Assembly (NCBI RefSeq): GCF_017876405.1
Contig: NZ_JAGINW010000001.1
Coordinates: forward strand, 1,501,203 to 1,565,202
Origin: Kibdelosporangium banguiense
Lineage (GTDB): Bacteria > Actinomycetota > Actinomycetes > Mycobacteriales > Pseudonocardiaceae
Direction: 5' to 3'
DNA: 64,000 nucleotides
This document shows, piece by piece, positions 9,801 through 18,676 of this stretch. The notes under the pieces were generated by a model. It had not been told where the DNA came from, did no database searches, and saw nothing but the letters and a program-made list of their open reading frames with translations. The position numbers were made by a program, and so were the translations under genes. Numbering within the stretch: the first letter of the stretch is position 1; each line of letters begins with the position of its first letter.

Positions 9801-9864
9801 GACCCTGCTGAACCTCCTGCTCAACCTCACAAAACCAACCCCCGCAACAATCTCCCGGACCTGA
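6856..9864 (+). CDS. AfsR/SARP family transcriptional regulator with NB-ARC and TPR domains
   Basis: A 1,002-residue regulator of the large SARP class that controls secondary metabolism in actinomycetes. In order: an OmpR-like winged-helix DNA-binding domain (residues 1-90, FGVLGPLAV through YVSRLRARL), a bacterial transcriptional activation domain (about 95-245), a P-loop ATPase domain of NB-ARC/STAND type with Walker A GEPGAGKTS near 291-299, Walker B VLVVLDDA near 367 and GNLPLAL near 449, then C-terminal TPR-like helical repeats from about 720 on. The GTG at 6856 follows GGGAGAGGCGAAACACT. No biosynthetic genes adjoin it, so its targets cannot be named from this window. Confidence 0.92.
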   Translation: MRFGVLGPLAVAGPGGEVRLRGEHQRALLVMLLFHANRPVPTDLLVGALWPELPPKSYASNLHTYVSRLRARLPGVRIDLAGRGYRLQVATEDVDLLSFRDHAAAGRSAARAGQPEKAAEHLRKALAQWRGHPLMDMHVPALDAEIGRLVSERLAVFEDCVDAELAAGRHAELAAELQAALGENPLRERLAGQLMLALQRSGRQADALEVYRMTRTTLIDELGVEPGMALRRLHASMLRGEPDVPLPRPTWPICQLPAVAADFEGRQKQLAEVTGLLNPGGRSVPVVVLSGEPGAGKTSLSIGAAHQLRSVYPDGQLFVPLSGVDAPRDTGAVLADLLRGLGVSGPAIPDDMQARAATYRGLLTDRKVLVVLDDAADPAQVRSLLPGTPGCAVLITSRRRLSGLAGASRVTVGPLVDDDAIRLLERIAGRARVAGERADAVRIAKACGNLPLALRIAGTRLALRPNMKLGMLADRLEDEGRRLDELEVSDLQVRASLSLSYAALDPKSRIALRRLGLIKTVDLPEWRITTLLGSEPAEGVVDDLVESGLLEPTRVDETGEPRYRLHDLVRVFALERAKIEDSPRELFTGARTIIDGIVGIADVAARRLPWTIPLPRLDGAIPTQPLDTELVDRLTANPEAWFAAERTNLLNGIPKMSAFGWHTDALLLMERLSVYLWPEGLYADMRVGYESIAEAAGKANPRVTARAKSVLALLRHARGQYEEAVHEYQDCAKELDELGEQEALAWVHANLAACLIAVGRPEESIELTASARTELSDDGFAVGSVLRTQVAALNRLGRTTESARIEAEALELAKDAGEPRQLAMALHDQAWGFVLGGEDLDRAAGLAEEAITLLRSVGSRSALARALRTVGAIRAGLGNRDESVRAFREARDIARELTERPREMSCTRAIAAAWVGDGRVAEAIPVLHECLATHREMGSAAATTITLHLLAAAYEANGDHMEADHARAEAGQLCDPRDTNTATLLNLLLNLTKPTPATISRT

Positions 9865-10214
9865 ACCGGCAAACCTGTTCCCATCAACCGAATCCGCACC
9901 GTTCACTTCCTTGACAAACCATGGCGCCCCGGCGGCGACCCCACCGCCATCGCCCAGGCCGTCATCCGCGAAACCCAGCCGTTGGCCGCGACGGTCAGAC
10001 CATGCTTGCCACCAGACCTCGCCCGGGAAAGGCGAACCCGCCGAGTTGCCCGCGCTCACCGCAGATCCGACCAGGATGGTGGATTCGGCACGGGAGAATC
10101 CGGCTCCCCCACCTGGAAATCCAACCGGGCAACCGCACAACGCCCCTCGCTGCAAGGCGTTTGGGGTCGGACGCACCCCTCAGTTCGTCCGACCCCACCC
10201 CCGGGGTTCTGGCA
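9865..10214. other. 350-bp intergenic region, possibly with a decayed gene fragment
   Basis: One frame from about 9889 reads like protein (VHFLDKPWRPGGDPTAIAQAV) but has no start or ribosome-binding site and soon loses coding character, so a gene remnant is possible and no more. The right end carries a strong hairpin at 10163-10196. Confidence 0.3.
10163..10196. terminator. Hairpin terminator between convergent genes
   Basis: The arms GGGGTCGGAC and GTCCGACCCC are perfect 10-bp complements around a 14-base loop. The hairpin lies 18 bases past the stop of the leftward membrane-protein gene and can serve both directions. There is no T-run. Confidence 0.65.
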
Positions 10215-10766
10215 TCAGGCCCGCTGCTTGAGTGCCTTGGCGTAACGGCCGTTCGGCGACAGCCAGGTCAGGACGATCGAGGCGATCGCGCCGAGCGTGG
10301 CGACCCAGCCGATGGCCAGCATGGTGCCGGTGCTGCCGACGGTGTCCAGCGAGATGATGCCGGCGAACAGCAGCAGGAACGCGGCGCTGATGGTGACCAT
10401 GACGCGGGCCCAGGTGGCGGCCTTGGTCATCAGCAGACCGAACAGCAGCACCAGGGCGCCGGGCACGATCAGCAGGTAGGCGCGGGTCTGCAGAGTCGAG
10501 GTCGCGGCCTCGGCGGCGACGTCGAGGATGCTGCCGCCTTCGGCGAGGATGGTGTCGATGCTCTCACCGGTCAGGATGGACACCGCGTTGGCAGCGATCT
10601 CCCTGGCCAGCTCCGGGCCACCGGTGAGGATCATGATGCCGTTCACGATCGCGGCCAGTGCCGCGAGGATGGTGACGCCCAGCGCTGCTTTGAGGGTTGC
10701 GGGCTTGGCAGGTGCGGCACCGGCAGTCTGCCCGCTGTAGGCCGGGGTGGTCGGGTATGTGCTCAC
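10215..10766 (-). CDS. Small multi-pass membrane protein
   Basis: A 183-residue protein of unknown function. A short Pro/Ala-rich N-terminus (STYPTTPAYSGQTAGAAPAKP) precedes four predicted membrane helices: TLKAALGVTILAALAAIVNG, AYLLIVPGALVLLFGLLM, VMVTISAAFLLLFAGII and MLAIGWVATLGAIASIVL. A soluble segment between helices 1 and 2 contains GESIDTILAEGGSILD. The GTG at 10766 is chosen because GGAG lies upstream and the preceding in-frame stretch has no membrane-protein character. It is followed by a strong hairpin. It may be co-transcribed with the upstream sensor kinase, from which it is separated by about 180 bases. Confidence 0.7.
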   Translation of the reverse strand: MSTYPTTPAYSGQTAGAAPAKPATLKAALGVTILAALAAIVNGIMILTGGPELAREIAANAVSILTGESIDTILAEGGSILDVAAEAATSTLQTRAYLLIVPGALVLLFGLLMTKAATWARVMVTISAAFLLLFAGIISLDTVGSTGTMLAIGWVATLGAIASIVLTWLSPNGRYAKALKQRA

Positions 10767-10948
10767 GTGCGTCAGTGCTCCTAGATCGTGCGGAAGTCCG
10801 GGTGACAATGTCGGGGTCACCCAGGCGCAGCACACTAAGAACTCGCGCCACACGGAACGAACACCGCGTTGCACTGGGATTGCAGGGGATTGCGGCCCGA
10901 GCCGGTTGCGCGTTCGAACCGGGACTCACGCATTCCCAATAGTGCAGG

Positions 10949-12214
10949 TCAGTGTTCGTTTGCCGCAACCAGTTCACAGGGCAGGTACATCACGATCACT
11001 GTCGGTCCACCGGCCGGGCTGCTCACCACGAGAGTTCCGTCGAATGCGGACAGTCGTCGCTCGATGCCGCGAAGGCCTGTCCCGTCGCCGGGTGTCGCGC
11101 CGCCGCGGCCGTCGTCGCCTACAAGAATGTTCAGTTTTCCGTCGGCGTAGGTCAGTTGGATCCAGGCTTTGCTCGCACCGGCGTGTTTGACCACATTGGT
11201 CAGTGTTTCCGCGACGGCGAAGTACGCCGCCGACTCGACGGGCGCGGCGAGCCGGCCAGGAATGTCGATCTCCACGTCCGTCCGCAATGGATGCGACAGC
11301 ACGAGCGCCTGGATCGCGCCTTCCAGGCCACGGTCGGCAAGCACCGGCGGATGGATGCCACGCACGAGATCCCGCAACTCCGACAGCGCCTGGGAACTCG
11401 CGGCACGTGCTTCGGCAAGCAGTTCACGCGCCGCTTGCGGGTCGCGCGCCACGGTCTCCTCGGCCATGCCGAGACTCATTCCCAATGCCACCAACCGGGC
11501 CTGTGCACCGTCGTGCAGATCGCGCTCGATCCGCCGCAGTTCCGCTGCCTGAGTGTCCACTGTGTCCGCACGTGACACAGTCAGCTGCTGGACCCGGTTC
11601 GCCAGCCGGGCCGCCTCGGTCGGCGCGAGCAACGAACGCGTCAGCCACGCCTGAGCTCGCATCAAATACGGTGAGGCCCACCACCAGATCCCGATGTAGA
11701 GCAGTCCGAGCGGGACCCCGATGTAGATCGCGGACGCCGTTGAGTCCACCGACAGGAAGCCGACCAGGTTGAGGTTGGCGTCCGCGGGCAGTGCCCACCA
11801 CCAGGTCGCCAGGGTGATGTGCCCGATCCCGCCGACCAGCATCCCGACCGCGATGGCCGCGAGCGCGGTCCCCGCGACCATCTCGACGAACATGAACGCG
11901 ATGTCCCGCCAGGTGGCCTGGTCCTTGAGCATCGTGATCAGCCGCCGGTACATGCCCATACCGGAGGTGGACCGGTAGGGCTGTTCCACCTCGGTCCCCA
12001 GGACCCAGCCGGCCCGCCGCCGGTGGAAGTTCAGGAACTTGCGCTGCAGGGCCAGCACACCGAGTGCGGCCGGGATACCGATCCAGATCGGGATCAGCCC
12101 GATCGAGGTCAGCAGCACGGCCAGCAGGAGGTAGGTCGGGACGGCGAGCCCGATCAGCGCTGCTCCCCAGCCGAAGAGCTGGAGCCTGGTTGGAGCCGTA
12201 CCCGCGGAAGTCAT
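10949..12214 (-). CDS. NarL/DesK-type sensor histidine kinase (orphan)
   Basis: A membrane sensor kinase of about 421 residues. The N-terminal half has five or so membrane helices in an actinobacterial 'sensor domain' arrangement (for example AALIGLAVPTYLLLAVLL and GTALAAIAVGMLVGGIG). A HisKA_3 dimerisation domain follows with the phospho-acceptor motif ERDLHDGAQARLVAL near residue 230. The C-terminal HATPase has an N-box (ETLTNVVKHA), VGDDGRGG and GTGLRGIERRL. The ATG at 12214 is preferred; a GTG at 12235 is in frame. Kinases of this type nearly always adjoin a LuxR-type response regulator, and none is next to it here. Confidence 0.87.
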   Translation of the reverse strand: MTSAGTAPTRLQLFGWGAALIGLAVPTYLLLAVLLTSIGLIPIWIGIPAALGVLALQRKFLNFHRRRAGWVLGTEVEQPYRSTSGMGMYRRLITMLKDQATWRDIAFMFVEMVAGTALAAIAVGMLVGGIGHITLATWWWALPADANLNLVGFLSVDSTASAIYIGVPLGLLYIGIWWWASPYLMRAQAWLTRSLLAPTEAARLANRVQQLTVSRADTVDTQAAELRRIERDLHDGAQARLVALGMSLGMAEETVARDPQAARELLAEARAASSQALSELRDLVRGIHPPVLADRGLEGAIQALVLSHPLRTDVEIDIPGRLAAPVESAAYFAVAETLTNVVKHAGASKAWIQLTYADGKLNILVGDDGRGGATPGDGTGLRGIERRLSAFDGTLVVSSPAGGPTVIVMYLPCELVAANEH

Positions 12215-12268
12215 GTACCCATTCTGGGCTGCCACACGCGCGCAGCCAGTGGTGGTAGACCCACTTGT

Positions 12269-14317
12269 TCAGGTGGAGACAACTGCGAGGACGGTTCCCA
12301 GTTCCACCTGCTGGCCCGCGGCGACGGGCAGCGAGGTCAGGGTTCCCGAGGCCGGAGCGGTGATCTTGTGTTCCATCTTCATGGCCTCCAGCCACAGCAA
12401 CGGCTGCCCCTGTTCGACCTGGTCACCGGCGGAAACCGCGACCCGGATCACCGTGCCTGGCATCGGCGCCAGCAGCGAGCCGGGTGCGACCTGCGACGCC
12501 GGATCCGTGAACCGGGCGACCGGCGTCAGCGCGACGGACCCGAGCGCGGAGTCGACGCACACCAGGTCCGGGTAGGCCGCGACGCGGAACGTCCGCCGGA
12601 CACCGGCCAGCTCCAACTCGACCCGATCCGGGCTCGAACTGAGCAAGCGCACGTCCGGGTACCCGTCGGCGACCAGACCGGACCGGGTGTGCCGGTAGCT
12701 GACCTCGTGGTCCCCGGTAGCGGTGGTGTAGGTCTTACGCTGCGGCTGGGACGGCACATTGCGCCAGCCGCTGGGAATGGCAGTCGACCGAGCCGAGGCG
12801 TCCGCGAGCGCGGCGACCAATGCACCGACGGCCTCGCTGTCCTTGTCCGCCAACGGCTCGGCCAGGACGTCGAGTCCGTGCCGATCGAGGAACGCGGTAT
12901 CGGTGTTCCCAGCAAGAAATTCGGGGTGCCGCAGCACGCGCACGAGCAGGTCACGGTTGGTCGCCAAGCCGTGAATCTCGGCCCGTGCCAACGCACCCGC
13001 GAGGCCAAGGGCGGCTTCGTCACGGGTTTCGGCGAACGAGATCACCTTGGCGAGCATCGGGTCGTAGTGCACCCCGACCACCGAGCCGTCCCGCACGCCA
13101 CTGTCCAACCGCAACCCCGGGCGAGACGGCACCGCGAACTCCGTGGCCACACCGGGCACCGACAGCCGGTACAGGGTGCCGCTCTGCGGCCGCCAGTCCT
13201 GCGCCGGATCCTCCGCGTACAGCCTGACCTCGATCGCGTGCCCGCGCGTCGCCGGAAACCCGGAAATGTCAGACCCCTGCGGTAGCGTTGAATTTAGGGG
13301 TTCCCCCGAGGGAATTGGTGTTGCGGTTGAGGCTGCCGTGGGGAGGGGTGCCGTGGGGGTGGCGGCAGGGGTTGCTGTGGGCAGAGTCGCGCCCTGGGCG
13401 ACGAGGATCTGCAGGCGCACGAGGTCGAGGCCGGTCGTGCATTCGGTGACCGGGTGTTCGACCTGCAGGCGGGTGTTCATCTCCAGGAAGTAGAACCGGC
13501 CCTTTTCGTCGGCGAGGAACTCGACGGTGCCGGCGCCGGCGTAGCCGATCGCTTCGGCTGCGGCCCGGGCGGCGTCGAAGAGCCGGGCGCGCATTCCTGG
13601 GGTTCGTTCCACCAGGGGCGAAGGCGCTTCCTCGATGACCTTCTGGTGCCTGCGCTGGATCGAGCATTCCCGCTCGCCGACTGCCCAGACCGTACCGTGT
13701 GTGTCGGCCATGATCTGGACTTCGATGTGCCGCCCGGTTTCCAGGTACGGCTCGCAGAACACGGTCGGGTCGCCGAACGCGGACGCGGCCTCGGACCGGG
13801 CGGCTTCCAACTCGCCTGGCAGGTCCGCCAGCGCACGCACGATCCGCATGCCACGGCCACCGCCACCTGCGGATGCCTTGATCAGCACTGGCAGATCGGC
13901 GTCGGTGACGTTGTCCACTTCGGACAGGACGGGAACACTGGCGGCTGCCATCAGCTGCTTGGCAGCGATCTTGGAGCCCATCTGGTCGATCGCCTCGGGC
14001 GGCGGCCCGATCCACGTCAGCCCGGCCGCGATGACGGCACGGGCGAAGTCCGCGTTCTCCGACAGGAAGCCGTAGCCGGGGTGGATCGCGTCGGCACCTG
14101 CGCGGCGAGCGGCTTCGATCAGCAGCTCGCCGCGCAGGTACGTCTCGCCGGGCGTGTTGCCCGGCAGGCGAACCGCGGCATCGGCCTCGTGCACGTGCGG
14201 CGAATCGGCGTCCGCGTCGGAATACACCGCCACACAACCGATTCCCAACGACCGGCAGGTACGGAACACCCGCCGGGCGATCTCGCCACGGTTGGCCAGG
14301 AGAATACTCGTGATCAT
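12269..14317 (-). CDS. Acyl-CoA carboxylase alpha subunit (biotin carboxylase plus biotin carboxyl carrier domain)
   Basis: A 682-residue subunit that uses ATP and bicarbonate to carboxylate its own biotin. The biotin carboxylase N-domain starts ILLANRGEIARRVFRT, with an ATP-grasp glycine loop GGGGRGM at 151-157 and active-site EMNTRLQVEHPVTE at 279-292. The C-terminal carrier domain has the biotinylation motif EAMKMEH near 647. It resembles the alpha subunits of methylcrotonyl- or geranyl-CoA carboxylases (AtuF/LiuD type). A Thr/Ala/Pro-rich insert of about 40 residues (roughly 314-356) separates the ATP-grasp part from RGHAIEVRLYAEDP, where homologues have about a dozen residues. It starts five bases after the beta-subunit gene ends, so they form one operon. 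Confidence 0.92.
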   Translation of the reverse strand: MITSILLANRGEIARRVFRTCRSLGIGCVAVYSDADADSPHVHEADAAVRLPGNTPGETYLRGELLIEAARRAGADAIHPGYGFLSENADFARAVIAAGLTWIGPPPEAIDQMGSKIAAKQLMAAASVPVLSEVDNVTDADLPVLIKASAGGGGRGMRIVRALADLPGELEAARSEAASAFGDPTVFCEPYLETGRHIEVQIMADTHGTVWAVGERECSIQRRHQKVIEEAPSPLVERTPGMRARLFDAARAAAEAIGYAGAGTVEFLADEKGRFYFLEMNTRLQVEHPVTECTTGLDLVRLQILVAQGATLPTATPAATPTAPLPTAASTATPIPSGEPLNSTLPQGSDISGFPATRGHAIEVRLYAEDPAQDWRPQSGTLYRLSVPGVATEFAVPSRPGLRLDSGVRDGSVVGVHYDPMLAKVISFAETRDEAALGLAGALARAEIHGLATNRDLLVRVLRHPEFLAGNTDTAFLDRHGLDVLAEPLADKDSEAVGALVAALADASARSTAIPSGWRNVPSQPQRKTYTTATGDHEVSYRHTRSGLVADGYPDVRLLSSSPDRVELELAGVRRTFRVAAYPDLVCVDSALGSVALTPVARFTDPASQVAPGSLLAPMPGTVIRVAVSAGDQVEQGQPLLWLEAMKMEHKITAPASGTLTSLPVAAGQQVELGTVLAVVST

Positions 14318-14322
14318 CGTTC

Positions 14323-15914
<1,592 letters not shown>

Positions 15915-15918
<4 letters not shown>

Positions 15919-17603
15919 AACAGCACCTCCGGGATGTCCATGTGCCGCGCACGCAGCCACTCACCGACTGCCTTCGCCTGCGGGTCGAACCGCGCCTGCG
16001 CCGCGACACCGTCTCCCAGCAGGCCTTCGACCACGAAGTTCACTGCTTTCAGGGTGCTGAACACGTGCCTGTGCACAGGAAGGTCCTCGGCTTCGGGCAG
16101 AAGTCTCTTGAATTCCGCGACAGTCAGCGCATGCACCAGCCACCGCCACGCTTCATCAGTCCGGACCCAGACACCGACATTCGCGTCACCGCCCTTGTCG
16201 CCGCTGCGTGCCCCGGCGACAAACCCAAGCGGGGCGCGACGAGTCGGCCCAGTGAGAGGTTCGGGCAAGTCAGGTTCTTCGGCCGGCGCCAGCACTCGCG
16301 TTTCCGGCGACGGCGGGATCACGATCCGCTTCCCGTCGACAACGGCAACCTGTTCGACAAGTTTCGCGTCGACGTACCCAGGCTTGAACAGGCCGTACGG
16401 CGACGCGTCGCCAGGAGGCGCAGTGACGTGAAAGCCGGGATAGCTCGCCAGCGCGATCTCGACGGCGGCGTTCGAGAACGCCCGGCCGACCACCTTCGGG
16501 TCCGCGTCCTTGACCGCGCAACGCAGAAACGCGCTCGCCTCTTCCTCCACCGCGGCGTCTTGATGGTCCGTGCGGGCGAGCGTCCAGCGCACTTCGGCCG
16601 GCGTCTTCTTGAAGGTCAGCTGCTGCTTGACCAATTCGGCCTTGGCGTCGATGTCCAGTCCGGTAAGCACGAAGACCATCTCGTTGCGGAAACCGCCGAG
16701 CGTGTTGAGCGAGACTTTGAGATCCGGCGGAGGTGCTTCGCCTCGCACGCCGGAGATCCTCACCCTGTCAGTGTCCTCTTGGGACAGTTCGATGGTGTCG
16801 AAGCGCGCGGTCACATCAGGACCGGGATACCGCGCGCCGGAGATCTCGTACAACAACTGCGCGGTCACAGTGCCCACAGTCACCGCGCCGCCCGTGCCCT
16901 CATGCTTCGTGATCACGCTGCTGCCGTCGGCGTGGATCTCGGCGATCGGAAACCCGGGATAGCGGATGTCATGCTCGGCGAAGAAGGAGTAGTTCCCGCC
17001 GGTCGCCTGCGCGCCGCACTCGATCACGTGCCCGGCCGCGACCGCACCGGCAAGCTGGTCGTAGTCAGTCGGACCCCAGCCGAAATGCGCCGCCGCCGGA
17101 CCGACGATCACCGAAGCATCCGTGACCCGCCCGGTCACAACCACGTCCGCGCCTGCCTTCAGGCACTCCGCGATCCCGAACGCCCCCAGATAGGCATTGG
17201 CAGTCAACGGTTCGCCGAACCCAAGCTCTTCGGCACGACCGATCAGATCGTCACCTTCGACGTGCGCGACCGTCACGTCGAGCCCCAGTTTCGCGGCAAG
17301 CTCCCGCAACGCGCCGGCAAGCCCCGCCGGGTTCAGCCCACCGGCGTTGGCCACGATCTTGACCTTGCGCTCGACCGCGAGCCCCAGGTTCTCCTCCATC
17401 TGCCGCAGGAACGTCTTGGCATAGCCGAGCTTCGGGTCCTTCATCCGGTCGCGGCCAAGAATGAGCATGGTCAACTCAGCCAGATAGTCGCCGGTGAGCA
17501 CATCAAGCGGGCCCCCGGTGAGTATCTCGCGCACCGCAGACAACCGATCGCCATAGAACCCGGACGCATTGCCGATCCTGATCGCCGACATAGCCGCCAG
17601 CAT
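15915..17603 (-). CDS. Acyclic terpene utilization AtuA family protein (DUF1446)
   Basis: A 562-residue protein. The large AtuA core (DUF1446, about residues 5-360) begins IRIGNASGFYGDR and includes LTGDYLAELTM and VVTGRVTDASVIVGPAAAHFGWG. The last 100 residues form the AtuA-like ferredoxin-fold domain (AGARSGDKGGDANVGVWV). In Pseudomonas the atu cluster degrades citronellol and geraniol and includes geranyl-CoA carboxylase, and AtuA is required though its chemistry is unsettled. Here it precedes both carboxylase subunits, GTGA-coupled to the first. Start: the ATG at 17603 has GGGAAGG five bases upstream; an ATG at 17591 is the alternative. A palindromic operator candidate lies just upstream. 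Confidence 0.9.
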
Positions 17604-17616
17604 GCCAGCCTTCCCA

Positions 17617-17640
17617 AAAACAAGCAAGCACGCTTGTTTT
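17617..17640. promoter_or_regulatory. Palindromic operator candidate upstream of the AtuA-carboxylase operon
   Basis: The perfect 9-bp arms AAAACAAGC and GCTTGTTTT are separated by six bases, 13 bases before the AtuA start codon. An overlapping shorter palindrome, CAAGC-N2-GCTTG, lies inside it. ACAAGC/GCTTGT half-sites are typical of TetR-type repressors of acyl-CoA metabolism. Its position next to the ribosome-binding site suits repression. No TetR gene is adjacent. Confidence 0.6.
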
Positions 17641-17705
17641 ATTTCCCACCCACCACCTGGGAAAACAACCTTCACCCAGGGACGACGCCCACAGTACGGC
17701 CGCCT

Positions 17706-17864
17706 GCGGCCCCCGGAATCCAGCGTAGTGAGAGACACCGACAGTTCCGGCTGAACACACGGTCCGTCTGGGGACAGACGCCAACTGTGGACAACCTGGA
17801 CATAGTGGATCTTGACCACCCAGTTCTGTCAGCGCCCTGCCGTAGGCTGGATTCCGGGGGGCCG
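17706..17864. repeat. Inverted-repeat-bounded element, about 160 bp
   Basis: GCGGCCCCCGGAATCCAGC at 17706-17724 is matched in inverted orientation at 17846-17864 (GCTGGATTCCGGGGG followed by one extra G, then CCG). Weaker matching continues on both sides (CCCAGGG outside, GACAG inside), so the full arms may reach 60 bases or more. The interior encodes nothing recognisable. It sits inside the gap between two genes that probably belong to one operon, and resembles a MITE or a dispersed structured element. Confidence 0.5.
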
Positions 17865-17888
17865 AGGCCGCCCCTGGGCTAGGAAGTT

Positions 17889-18671
17889 CTAGGTGGTTGC
17901 GGGGGTTCGGCCGGGGCCTGGGAGACCGGCGAAGGCCTGGGCGATGGTCAGCCAGTGGGTGGCGTCGGGGCCTTCGGCTTTCAGGGTTGTGTCCGCGCGG
18001 TGGCGGCGTTGGGTGGTCAGCAGGCAGAAGTCGAGGGCGGTACCTGTGACGCGTTGGGGGGCGGTGGGAGGGCCCCAGGTCCACAGGGTGCCGTCGGGGG
18101 CGGTCAGTTCTATGTAGAACTGTTCGGATGGGGGTGTCAGGCCTCGGATTTGGTAGGCGAAGTCTCTGGTGCGGACCGAAATGTGGGCGACGTGGCGTAG
18201 GCGCGCGGTCGGTTCGCGGACTGTGCCGAGGGCGTCTGCGACGTCTTGGCCGTGGGCCCAGGTTTCCATCAGCCGGGCTGTGGCCATGGACATGGGGCTC
18301 ATGGGTGGACCGAACCACTGCAGTTTTGTGCCGGCCGGTACGGCGGCAAGCGCTTGTGTGAGGGCGAGACGGCCTTTGCGCCAGCGGGTGAGCAAGTCTG
18401 AGTCCGAGGCGATTTCGAAGGCGCCTTTGTCCACGAAGCCGGTGGGGTCCTTGAGGGCCTCGCCGACCAGGGCCTGGAAGCCTTCTGGGTCTGTCGCCGC
18501 GAGGATGCTGGCGTCGTCGGTCCAGGTCAGGTGGGCGATCTGGTGCGCGATGACCCAGCCGTCGGCGGGCGTGCGGGTTGCCCAGCCGTCGCTGGTCAGC
18601 GGGGCCACGAGGGCGTCGAGCGAAGCGCCCTCGTCGAGCAGGTCGTCCAGCAGTGTGCGGAGATCCGACAT
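17889..18671 (-). CDS. TIGR03084-type metal-binding protein (DinB/mycothiol-dependent isomerase fold)
   Basis: A 260-residue protein with an N-terminal DinB-like four-helix domain: LRTLLDDLLDEGASLDALV, then GWVIAHQIAHLTWTDD with the first metal His, and METWAHGQDVADALG with the second. A C-terminal TIGR03084-type domain follows. The family resembles maleylpyruvate isomerases that use mycothiol, but its reaction is unknown. In actinobacteria it often sits beside AtuA and acyl-CoA carboxylase genes, as it almost does here. The ATG at 18671 begins five bases past the amidase stop, so the two are an operon. A long upstream in-frame extension lies inside the amidase gene and is rejected. Confidence 0.82.
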   Translation of the reverse strand: MSDLRTLLDDLLDEGASLDALVAPLTSDGWATRTPADGWVIAHQIAHLTWTDDASILAATDPEGFQALVGEALKDPTGFVDKGAFEIASDSDLLTRWRKGRLALTQALAAVPAGTKLQWFGPPMSPMSMATARLMETWAHGQDVADALGTVREPTARLRHVAHISVRTRDFAYQIRGLTPPSEQFYIELTAPDGTLWTWGPPTAPQRVTGTALDFCLLTTQRRHRADTTLKAEGPDATHWLTIAQAFAGLPGPGRTPATT

Positions 18672-18676
18672 GGCGG

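Noticed and set aside
9889..10160. Possible DUF397-like or other decayed gene between SARP regulator and membrane protein
   Set aside because: Short protein-like text exists but has no start or ribosome-binding site, and the resemblance is too weak to name.
17503..18318. Minus-strand frame overlapping the AtuA start and the DinB gene
   Set aside because: It is out of frame with both clear genes, Arg/Pro-rich, and spans the inverted-repeat element.
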